From NCBI GenBank assembly GCA_029861725.1, contig JAOTYQ010000003.1, positions 1 through 35,584 on the forward strand: 35,584 nt of DNA. The letters run 5' to 3'. This DNA comes from Acidimicrobiia bacterium (GTDB lineage Bacteria; Actinomycetota; Acidimicrobiia; Acidimicrobiales; SZUA-35). A model generated the notes under the pieces. It worked only from the letters and a program-made list of their open reading frames with translations. It was not told the origin of the DNA and ran no database searches. Below, in pieces: positions 24,922 through 32,684 of the stretch. A program made the translations under genes and the position numbers. The number at the start of each line of letters is the position of its first letter. Position 1 is the stretch's first letter.

Positions 24922-26538
24922 TCAGGCGGCGGTGACCGTGATCTGGTGCCAGCCGGTGGCTCCGCTCGGAGCCGGAGGCGCGAGCTCGGAGGTCTGGGTG
25001 TAGCCGCTGGCATCGGTCGCCCTGACCCTGATCAGGTGGCGGCCTTCGGTCGCCGTCCACCGCAGCACCCACTGCCGCCAGGCATTCGTTCCGAGCGACT
25101 CGCCCAGCTCGGCTTCCTGCCACTCGTCGTCATCGATCTGGACCTCGATCCGCTCGATGCCGATGTGGGGAGCCCATGCCACCCCCGCGATCGGCACCTC
25201 CGCCCCAGCGGTGACGGGCGTGCCGGTGCGGGGGGTGTCGATCCTCGACTGCGTCTTGACGGGTCCCAGCTTCGACCAGCCGCGGGGTATCCAGTAGCCG
25301 TCGAAGTCCTCCAGCGTTGTCAGCTCGATCTCCGAGACCCACTTGGTAGCCGACACGTAGCCATAGAGGCCCGACACGACCAGCCGGGCCGGGAATCCGT
25401 GACGGAGCGGAAGCGGCTCGTCGTTCATGGCGATCGCCACCATCGAGGTCCGGCCGTCGTAGGCCACCTCGGTCGGAAACCCGCAGCTCCATCCGTCCAC
25501 CGAACGGCTGGCGATCTGTGTCGCCCCTGGTCGGATGCCGGCCTCCTCGAGCAGCTCGGTCAGGGGGACGCCCTGCCACACGGCATTGCCAACGAGCTGG
25601 CCGCCGACCTCGTTCGACACGCACGACAACGTCACCGGCTCGACCATCGTCGCCCGATCGAGGAGCTCCTGATAGGAGTAGCTGATCTCGTTGTCGACCA
25701 TCCCCTTGATCCTGAGCTCCCAGTTCGCCGGGTTCACCTGCGGTGTGAGCACCGCGGTGTCGATCAGGTAGAACTGATCGTTGGGAACGATGAGGGGAGT
25801 GATCCCGGGCGTCGACGCGACGTCGGTCGTCCCGGCTGCGCTGATCTGGGCGCTGAGCTCGCTCTCGGCCAGCCTCGAGTCGAGACGCACCGCGTCGCGG
25901 GCGTCGGTGGCCGAGGATCGGGCCCTGATCACGTTGGCCCCGGCTGTGGCGATCGCGGCCGACGCCCCGACCGCCCCGGCGAGGTTGAAGAAGCCCCGCC
26001 GGGTGAGTGCGGGGTCGGTCGGGGACTCGGTGACGACCGCTTCGTCGGCGTCGCCGTGCTCGGGAGCTGTCACCGTCGCCTGCGGTACCGCCCGTCGCAT
26101 CAGCGCGGCAAGCGCGGCGATGCCCGCGATCACGGCCGCCGCCGTGACGGGGATGGCGGCGCCCCACCCGCCTTGGGCGTCGGTGGCGATGGCGAGCAGG
26201 CCGATCAGCCCGAACGCGCCGATCCCCACGACCCCGGGCAGGAGGCGGCGGCGGGATGCAACCCCGAGGCCGATCGCAGCGGCGAGGGAGACGATGATCG
26301 TGCCCAGCACGAGCGCCGGCTTGTCGGCGAGGCCGAACACCGCCTTGCCGAAGTCGACGAACCAGGTCGGTGCGTTGTCGATGACCCGGTTGGCGACGGC
26401 GACGACCGGGCCCGGGCGTGGGGCCGCCAGTGCGCCGGCGAGCTCACCGATGCTGAGCGCGGCGGCCCCGGCCAGGAGCCCGGCGACACCGGCCCTGAAA
26501 GTGCTCGGCACGGGCCGTTCCGTCTCGGCGGCCGTCAT
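24922..26538 (-). CDS. Sulfite-oxidase-family molybdopterin-dependent oxidoreductase with multi-TM N-terminus and internal Tat-like motif
   Basis: Multiple N-terminal TM segments, LTRRGFFNLAGAVGASAAIA, then FYLIDTAVLTPQVNPANWELRIKGMV...VTLSCVSNEVGGQLVGNAVWQGVPLTELL...GVAWAPHIGIERIEVQID; start ATG 26538. Confidence 0.9.
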   Translation of the reverse strand: MTAAETERPVPSTFRAGVAGLLAGAAALSIGELAGALAAPRPGPVVAVANRVIDNAPTWFVDFGKAVFGLADKPALVLGTIIVSLAAAIGLGVASRRRLLPGVVGIGAFGLIGLLAIATDAQGGWGAAIPVTAAAVIAGIAALAALMRRAVPQATVTAPEHGDADEAVVTESPTDPALTRRGFFNLAGAVGASAAIATAGANVIRARSSATDARDAVRLDSRLAESELSAQISAAGTTDVASTPGITPLIVPNDQFYLIDTAVLTPQVNPANWELRIKGMVDNEISYSYQELLDRATMVEPVTLSCVSNEVGGQLVGNAVWQGVPLTELLEEAGIRPGATQIASRSVDGWSCGFPTEVAYDGRTSMVAIAMNDEPLPLRHGFPARLVVSGLYGYVSATKWVSEIELTTLEDFDGYWIPRGWSKLGPVKTQSRIDTPRTGTPVTAGAEVPIAGVAWAPHIGIERIEVQIDDDEWQEAELGESLGTNAWRQWVLRWTATEGRHLIRVRATDASGYTQTSELAPPAPSGATGWHQITVTAA

Positions 26539-26800
26539 CGATGCTCCGCACGGCACGAAACGCCTGGCCCCGGTCGTGCTGCCCTCTGCGGTCCGTACTT
26601 CGGTTTCATCTGCACTGTCTCTCCCCGGGGCTCGGTTTGCGAGATCGGCCCCCGTTCAGCTGTGCAACCATTTTGTCGGCTGTCGCCATCCCGGTCGGCA
26701 CCGACCGTCGTTGGTTTCACCACATGTTCAGATCTCTGGCGGACCGGCGGTCTCGTCCGCGGATACCTTGACCGATACGTTGACCGAAGGCGTGCTCGCG

Positions 26801-26827
26801 GGGAATGCGCGGTCAGCCGTACCGGTT
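26801..26827 (+). promoter_or_regulatory. Candidate SigR/SigH-type promoter GGGAAT-N18-GTT
   Basis: GGGAAT at 26801-26806, exactly 18 nt, GTT at 26825-26827; 10 nt before ATG 26838. Confidence 0.45.
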
Positions 26828-26837
26828 AGGGAACGCT

Positions 26838-27506
26838 ATGCCCCCAATCCTACGCCCCGGACGACGCCGGAGCCTCGTCGTCGTCCTGGTGGTCCTGGCG
26901 GTGATCGCCAGCGCCTGCGGCGAATCGTCGAGCGATACCGCTACCGCTGCCCCCGCTTCCGTCGACGACGAAGCCACCGCCCCGGCCCGGGCCGAGAGCT
27001 CGACGACGACCGGCCGATCGACCGCCGTTGAGCCCGACGATGGTGGCGAGGGCGGAGATGATGCGGTCGCGAGCGAGTCCGACCCCGGCGAGAACCTCTT
27101 CCCCGACGTCGATGTCGTCAACGTGGCCGATGGCGCCACGATCAACCTGGCCGGCGAGCTCGGCGGTGGCGATCTCCCCGTTCTGCTCTGGTTCTGGGCG
27201 CCCCATTGACCCTTCTGCCGGGCCGAGGGCCCGGCCGTCGAGCAGTTCGCTCAGCAGCACGGTGACAAAGTCCGGGTCGTCGGCATGGGCGCCCAGGACA
27301 GCCTCGATCAGGCCGTCGAGTTCGTGGCCACCACCGGTGTCGAGACCCCGCTGATGCTCTGGGACACCGGCTTCGACTCCTGGATCTATTACGGGGTCAA
27401 CGGCCAGCCGATCGCGATCCTCGTCGACGCCGATGGCAACCCGCTGCAGGGATGGAGGGGCCCGTTCGATGTCGACGAGGTGCTTCGGCTCGCCGCCGAG
27501 GTGTGA
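26838..27506 (+). CDS. Candidate selenocysteine-containing TlpA/DsbE-like thioredoxin-fold lipoprotein (TGA at 27207-27209 read as Sec124)
   Basis: Lipobox (VVLAVIASACGESS); LPVLLWFWAPH-TGA-PFCRAEGPAVEQFAQQHGDKVRVVGMG...TPLMLWDTGFDSWIYYGVNGQPIAILVDADGN; frame stays open from 27210 to TGA 27504-27506; the TGA occupies the first Cys position of CxxC. Confidence 0.8.
27217..27235 (+). promoter_or_regulatory. Candidate bacterial SECIS hairpin GCCGGGCC-GAG-GGCCCGGC
   Basis: Perfect 8-bp stem starting 8 nt after the in-frame TGA; triloop starts with G, 16 nt after the TGA. Confidence 0.6.
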
Positions 27507-27632
27507 ACGACGCCGACTTGCACGCCCCGCCAACGCGGTCGTCCCGGACCCGGCCGGTAGGGGTGGAGATCCCCGAGTAGAGGGCGTAGTCTGCTGCGGC
27601 CGGCGTCCCCGAGCGTTCCAAGGGAGATCCTC

Positions 27633-27827
27633 ATGAAAGTCGTGGTCGATTTCGATCTTTGCGAGAGCAACGCCGTGTGCATGGGCATCGCCCCGGAGGT
27701 GTTCGAGGTGCGGGACGACGACTTCCTGTACATCCTCGACGAGCACCCTCCGCCCGAGCTCCACGACAAGGTGCGGGAGGCGGCCGAGCGCTGCCCGAAG
27801 CAGGCGATCAAGCTAGAGGACGACTGA
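27633..27827 (+). CDS. P450-type 3Fe-4S/4Fe-4S ferredoxin (CxxNxxC variant)
   Basis: MKVVVDFDLCESNAVCMGIAPEVFEVRDDDFLYIL...ERCPKQAIKLE. Confidence 0.9.
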   Translation: MKVVVDFDLCESNAVCMGIAPEVFEVRDDDFLYILDEHPPPELHDKVREAAERCPKQAIKLEDD

Positions 27828-27863
27828 GCGGCCGGCTCCACACCGAGCCGGCACGCCCCTCCG

Positions 27864-29114
27864 ATGCAACGAGTAGCCGTCATCGGTGCGTCGCTTGCTG
27901 GGCTGCACGCCGTCCAGGCGCTGCGCCGTGGTGACTACGACGGGCATATCGTCCTCGTCGGCGCGGAGCCGCACTACCCGTACGACAGGCCACCGCTATC
28001 GAAGAGCGTGCTCACCGACGACAGCGTCGACGAGTCCCGGCTGCGGCTCCGGCCGGCGGCCGATCCCGACGCGCTCGGGGTCGAGTGGCGGCTCGGCTCG
28101 ACCGCGGTGGGCGTCGACTCGCTCCCGACCGGCGACGGTCCGGCCCGGATCCGGCTCGACGACGGCCGCGGCAAGAGAGGTCCCGTCGTCGAGGCCGACG
28201 GCCTGATCATCGCCACCGGAGCCCGAGCTCGGCCCCTTCCGTCCTCCGAGGGCATCGCTGGCGTTCACCTGCTCCGCACGCTCGATGACGCTCTCGCCCT
28301 CCGAGCCGCGCTGATCTCCGAGCCCGGCCCGGTCGTCGTGATCGGCTGCGGCTTCATCGGCGCCGAAGTGGCCGCGTCGGCCCGCACCCGTGGGCTCGAC
28401 GTCACGATCGTCGAGGCCGCGCCGGCACCGCTGCTCCGGGTCCTCGACGAAGCGGCGGGGATGGCGATCGCCGACCTGCACCGAGAGCACGGCGCCGCCG
28501 TCCACCTCGGTGTGGGCGTCGAAGAGATCACCACGGCCGAAACCGCGACAGGACCGAGCGTCGAGGCCGTGCGGCTCACCGACGGGACCTCGCTCCCCGC
28601 GGCCGTCGTCGTCGTCGGCATCGGCGTCATCCCCAACACGGAATGGCTCGAGAGCTCGGGCCTGGTGATCGACGACGGTGTCGTTACCGACGAGACGTGC
28701 CTCGCCGCTCCGGGCGTGGTCGCGGTCGGCGACGTCGCTCGCTGGCCCAACCGCCGCTTCGGCGGCCGGCTCTCCCGGGTGGAGCAGTGGGACAACGCAG
28801 TCGAGATGGGGAGCTACGGTGGATCCCGGCTCCTCGCCTGGGCCACCGGCCGACCGGTCGAACCGTTCGAGCCGGTCCCGTGGTTCTGGTCGGACCAGTA
28901 TGACCGGAAGATCCAGCTGGCGGGCGTGCCGGCGCCGAACGCCGAGATCGTCCAGGGCTCGATCGCCGAGCGCCGGTTCGTACAGCTCTACACCGACGAC
29001 GACGACCTGGTCACCGGGGCGCTCTGCTGGAACCGCCCCCGTCAAGCGATCATGGCCCGCCAGCTGATCGGTCAGGGGGCGAAGACCAGCGAGATCCGGG
29101 ACGCGCTCAGCTGA
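27864..29114 (+). CDS. FAD-dependent NAD(P)H:ferredoxin reductase (rhodocoxin/putidaredoxin reductase-like)
   Basis: VAVIGASLAGLHAVQALR; YDRPPLSKSVL; GPVVVIGCGFIGAEVAASAR; GVVAVGDVARWPN; WFWSDQYDRKIQLAG. Confidence 0.93.
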   Translation: MQRVAVIGASLAGLHAVQALRRGDYDGHIVLVGAEPHYPYDRPPLSKSVLTDDSVDESRLRLRPAADPDALGVEWRLGSTAVGVDSLPTGDGPARIRLDDGRGKRGPVVEADGLIIATGARARPLPSSEGIAGVHLLRTLDDALALRAALISEPGPVVVIGCGFIGAEVAASARTRGLDVTIVEAAPAPLLRVLDEAAGMAIADLHREHGAAVHLGVGVEEITTAETATGPSVEAVRLTDGTSLPAAVVVVGIGVIPNTEWLESSGLVIDDGVVTDETCLAAPGVVAVGDVARWPNRRFGGRLSRVEQWDNAVEMGSYGGSRLLAWATGRPVEPFEPVPWFWSDQYDRKIQLAGVPAPNAEIVQGSIAERRFVQLYTDDDDLVTGALCWNRPRQAIMARQLIGQGAKTSEIRDALS

Positions 29115-29133
29115 TGGCGATCGGGCAGCGCCG

Positions 29134-29679
29134 GTGAGCAGCGACCCCGATGCTGGAGGCGGGCCGACCGGAGGCGAGCTGGTCGAGGTCGTCGCTGCCG
29201 ACGGCACGGTCGTCGACGTGGTGACCCGGGGCGAGATGCGAGCGAGAAACCTCCGCCACCGTTGCACCTACGTGTCGATCGTGACGAGCGACGATCGACT
29301 CATCGTCCATCAGCGGGCCGACTGGAAAGACGTCTTCCCTTCGTACTGGGACGTCTGCTTCGGGGGGATCGCCGGCGTCGGCGAGGCATGGGAGATCGCC
29401 GCCAGGAGGGAGCTCGCCGAGGAGGCCGGGGTGGACGACGTCGCTCTCACCGAGCTCGGCTCCGTCGCCTACGACGAGGACGACGGGAGGCTCGTCGGCC
29501 GGGTCTATGTCGCACGCTTCGACGGCGCGCTGAGCTGCCCGGACGGTGAAGTGGTCGCGGTCGACTCGGTCCCGTTGGCCGACCTCGACCGGTGGCTCGC
29601 TGGCCGGTCGGTCTGCCCCGATTCGGCCCAGCTGGCCCTGCCGCTGGTGCGAGCCCACCTCGAGAGCCAGCCTTCTTAA
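29134..29679 (+). CDS. NUDIX hydrolase
   Basis: Nudix box GVGEAWEIAARRELAEEAGV; GTG start. Confidence 0.9.
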   Translation: MSSDPDAGGGPTGGELVEVVAADGTVVDVVTRGEMRARNLRHRCTYVSIVTSDDRLIVHQRADWKDVFPSYWDVCFGGIAGVGEAWEIAARRELAEEAGVDDVALTELGSVAYDEDDGRLVGRVYVARFDGALSCPDGEVVAVDSVPLADLDRWLAGRSVCPDSAQLALPLVRAHLESQPS

Positions 29680-29691
29680 CGGCTGCTTAAC
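29675..29691. promoter_or_regulatory. Candidate PhoB/OmpR-family direct-repeat box CTTAAC-N5-CTTAAC
   Basis: Two identical hexamers 11 bp apart upstream of the response-regulator gene; the first overlaps the NUDIX stop codon. Confidence 0.45.
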
Positions 29692-29836
29692 TTCTGCCGG
29701 CGGGGAAGCCTCCCGGTGCCGGGTGTGGTTCGGTTGAGCCGTGGCCTCCCTGTCGTGTCCACCGACTTCCCTCTCCCAACCGAACACCTCGTCGGCCCTC
29801 CGGCCGGATCCCTCGCCGTCTACTACGGTGACCGGC

Positions 29837-30532
29837 GTGACGTCCTTCGGGCCGCCCGACGTCCTGATCGTCGACGACGAGCCGCAGGTGCGCGAAGTCG
29901 TCGCCACCTACCTCGAGCGCGAGGGGTTCTCAGTCCGCTCGGCTGCCGACGGTCGAGAAGCCCTGGCCGAGATCGCCATGAAGCGTCCCGACGCCCTCGT
30001 CCTCGATCTGATGCTCCCCGAGGTGAACGGCCTCGAAGTGCTGCGGAAGCTCCGAGCCGGTGGTGACGAGGTGCCGGTGATCGTACTCAGCGCCCGGGGG
30101 ACCGAGCCCGACCGGGTGGCCGGGCTGGAGCTCGGAGCCGATGACTACGTTGCCAAGCCGGCCTCGCCACGCGAGATCGCAGCCCGGGTTCGAGCCGTGC
30201 TGCGCCGGTCCCGCACAACCGGCCCTCGCACACTGTCGTTCGGATCGGTCGAGGTCGACGTCGGCTCCCGCCAGGTGACCAAGGCCGGCGAGCAGGTCGA
30301 GCTCCGACCCAAGGAGTTCGACCTGCTCGTCAGGTTGGCCTCGACGCCCGGCGAGGTCATGAGCCGCCAAGACCTGCTCCGCGACGTCTGGGGCTCGAGC
30401 TCGGAGTGGCAAGACCCGGGGACGGTGACCGTGCATGTCCGCCGCCTTCGGCGAGCGATCGAGAACGACCCGGCCAACCCCGATTTCATCGTCACCGTGT
30501 ACGGCATCGGCTACCGCTTCGATGGCGACTGA
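29837..30532 (+). CDS. OmpR/PhoB-family response regulator
   Basis: DVLIVDDEPQVREVVATYLEREGF...DALVLDLMLPEVNGLEVL...GADDYVAKPASPREIAARVRAVLRR...C-terminal wHTH ELRPKEFDLLVRLASTPGEVMSRQDLLRDVWG; GTG start preferred. Confidence 0.93.
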   Translation: MTSFGPPDVLIVDDEPQVREVVATYLEREGFSVRSAADGREALAEIAMKRPDALVLDLMLPEVNGLEVLRKLRAGGDEVPVIVLSARGTEPDRVAGLELGADDYVAKPASPREIAARVRAVLRRSRTTGPRTLSFGSVEVDVGSRQVTKAGEQVELRPKEFDLLVRLASTPGEVMSRQDLLRDVWGSSSEWQDPGTVTVHVRRLRRAIENDPANPDFIVTVYGIGYRFDGD

Positions 30533-30570
30533 GCATCGACGGAGACCGGGCTGACCCCCATGATGGGAGG

Positions 30571-31824
30571 ATGATGTTCGACGTCGATCTGCCGACGGTG
30601 GCCATGCCGGTCATGGAGGATGGTCCCTCCGTCGTGCTGTTCGTCGCAGCCGTCGTCGCAGTGTCGCTCCTGGCCGCGGTTTCGCTGCCACCGCTGTTCC
30701 GCCGCTTGCCGCTGAAGTACGGCGTCCCGGCCCTCGCTCTGATCGGTCCGGTCCTGGCCATCGTTGGCAGCTTGATCGGGACCGGTGCCATGACGCTGTC
30801 GGGTCACGACATCTGGTACGCCCTGCTCGTCGCCTTCTGCACCGGGGCCGCGGCGATCGTGGTCGGTCTCCGCCTCGCCCGCCCGGTCGCCCGCGATCTC
30901 GACATCGTGGCCGGCGCGGTCGAAGCGGTCGCAGACGGCGACCGAGGGGCCCGTACCGGGATCGAGCGAGCCGACGAGATCGGGAAGCTGGCGTCCGCGG
31001 TCGACGAGCTGAGCCGGTCGCTGGCCAGAGCCGAGACCGAGCGGTCGGCCGCCGACGAGGAGCGCCGATCGGTCGTCAGCGCCCTCAGTCACGATCTGCG
31101 AACGCCGCTCGCATCACTGCTGGTCTCGGTCGACGCCCTCGCCGACGGCGTCGGCGACCCGGAGAACCACATCGGCGCGATGCGGGGCAATGTCCTGGCC
31201 CTCGAGCATCTCGTGGGAGACCTGTTCCTCCTCGCCCGGGCCGACTCGGGGAGCCTCGCCCTCGGGTACGAGGACCTCGACCTGGCGGAGCTGATCGATG
31301 AGGCGGTGGAAGCGGTAGAGCCGATCGCGTCGGTCAAGGGCGTGCTGGTCGAGGCCGAGCTGGCAGGACCCATACCCGTCATCGGAGACGATCGCGCCCT
31401 CGGACGGGTGTTGCGCAACCTGCTGGACAACGCGATCCGCCACTCACCCGACCAGGGTGCGGTCTCGATCCTCGATCGCTCCGAGGGCGACATCGCCCGC
31501 ATTGCGGTCCTCGACGAGGGCGGCGGGTTCCCGGAGTCGTTCGTACCCCAGGCGTTCGATCGCTTCTCCCGGGCCGACGACGCCCGTAGCCGTCACGGCG
31601 GGGCCGGGTTGGGGCTCGCCATCGCTCGCACGTTGCTCGATGCCCACGACGGAGCGATCGAGATCATCCCGGGTGCGGGGGGAGTGGTCGTGGTCGAGCT
31701 GCCGCTCGCCGTGGGGCCGGATCGGGCGGACGGCGAGCGCCAGCCGGCGTCTCGCTCGCTGGCTAGACGGCCACCAGCCACGGCCGATGGTCGGGACCGA
31801 CGGCGAGCTCGATCAGATCGGTGA
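30571..31824 (+). CDS. Sensor histidine kinase
   Basis: N-terminal TM helices, HAMP-like region, SALSHDLRTPLASLLVSVDAL H-box, LRNLLDNAIRHSPD N-box, DEGGGFPESFVPQAFDRF, GGAGLGLAIARTLLDAHDG. Confidence 0.93.
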   Translation: MMFDVDLPTVAMPVMEDGPSVVLFVAAVVAVSLLAAVSLPPLFRRLPLKYGVPALALIGPVLAIVGSLIGTGAMTLSGHDIWYALLVAFCTGAAAIVVGLRLARPVARDLDIVAGAVEAVADGDRGARTGIERADEIGKLASAVDELSRSLARAETERSAADEERRSVVSALSHDLRTPLASLLVSVDALADGVGDPENHIGAMRGNVLALEHLVGDLFLLARADSGSLALGYEDLDLAELIDEAVEAVEPIASVKGVLVEAELAGPIPVIGDDRALGRVLRNLLDNAIRHSPDQGAVSILDRSEGDIARIAVLDEGGGFPESFVPQAFDRFSRADDARSRHGGAGLGLAIARTLLDAHDGAIEIIPGAGGVVVVELPLAVGPDRADGERQPASRSLARRPPATADGRDRRRARSDR

Positions 31825-32515
31825 AGGGGGCCGACGGTCCGCATCCGAGCTGGGATCGCAGCAGCGCTGCGAACGACTCGTACTGGCGGTTGGCGTCGAA
31901 CAGGTTCCCGTTGGCGAGGTGGGCCTCGACGACGATGCGATGGGCGCTCTCGCGGAGCGGGTCGATCGCCACGGCGGCCAGCGCCAACTGGATCGCCTGA
32001 GCCATGCGGCCTCGCTTCAGGGCGATCACCGCACCCTCCTCCAAGGCGCCAAGCCGGAACTGACGCAATCGCTCGCGTTCGATCGTGAGCCAGTCGTCGT
32101 ACCAGTCGGGCAGGAGGTCGGAGTCGAGGGCCTGGAACGGGAGCGCAGCGGCCACGATCGAGTCGTCGGCGGCGTCGGCCAGCTCGGCGATCCCGTGCCG
32201 GATATCGACCCAGACGTCCGGAGCAAGCCGGAGGTGGGACTTCGTGGCCACCACCAGCTCGGCTGGAACCTTGCCGAGGCGCCACAGGGCCGAGCGGAGG
32301 TTGGCCTTGGCCCGGTGCTCGTCGTTGCACGGCCACAACTGGAACGCCGTGTAAGACCGCTCAGCCCCTCGAGGAGTGAGGGCGATGAAGGCGAGGAGGC
32401 GTTGGGCGGCCGGGGTCACGTCGACGCCGGCTCCATCGATGATGAGCCCGAAGCCGCCGAGCAACCGTAGCTCGATCCGAGCGCTCTCCACTCGGTCCCG
32501 CACCTGGTTCCCCAC
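31763..32515 (-). CDS. SARP/BTAD-domain transcriptional regulator
   Basis: IELRLLGGFGLIIDGAGVDVTPAAQRLLAFIAL...LWPCNDEHRAKANLRSALWRLGK and BTAD helices (RESAHRIVVEAHLANGNLFDANRQYESFAALLRSQLG); overlaps the 3' end of the kinase gene; GTG start 32515 likely. Confidence 0.8.
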   Translation of the reverse strand: MGNQVRDRVESARIELRLLGGFGLIIDGAGVDVTPAAQRLLAFIALTPRGAERSYTAFQLWPCNDEHRAKANLRSALWRLGKVPAELVVATKSHLRLAPDVWVDIRHGIAELADAADDSIVAAALPFQALDSDLLPDWYDDWLTIERERLRQFRLGALEEGAVIALKRGRMAQAIQLALAAVAIDPLRESAHRIVVEAHLANGNLFDANRQYESFAALLRSQLGCGPSAPFTDLIELAVGPDHRPWLVAV

Positions 32516-32684
32516 GTCGTCCTCCTCGTCCGCCCTCGGTAGGCCTTCGAAGTACAGAGGGAACCTCGCCAGCAGAAATACACCGAAATCGAGACCGGGA
32601 TCGGGTTGGGGATGATCCCGCGACACGGGAGCGTTGGCAGCCCGACCCGGCGAGGAGGCGACCGACGACGGTATCGTCGAATCG

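Noticed and set aside
24946-26829. 627-aa plus-strand ORF opposite the molybdoenzyme
   Set aside because: Shadow ORF typical of high-GC coding DNA; no family motifs
27207-27209. Interpreting the TGA as an ordinary nonsense mutation or pseudogene
   Set aside because: Not excluded, but disfavoured: it falls precisely on the catalytic Cys codon, the downstream sequence is intact, and a SECIS-like hairpin follows; needs read and genome checks
32596-32620. CGGGATC-N11-GATCCCG inverted repeat between divergent SARP and pirin genes
   Set aside because: Only 7-bp GC-rich arms with long spacer; plausible by chance in this composition
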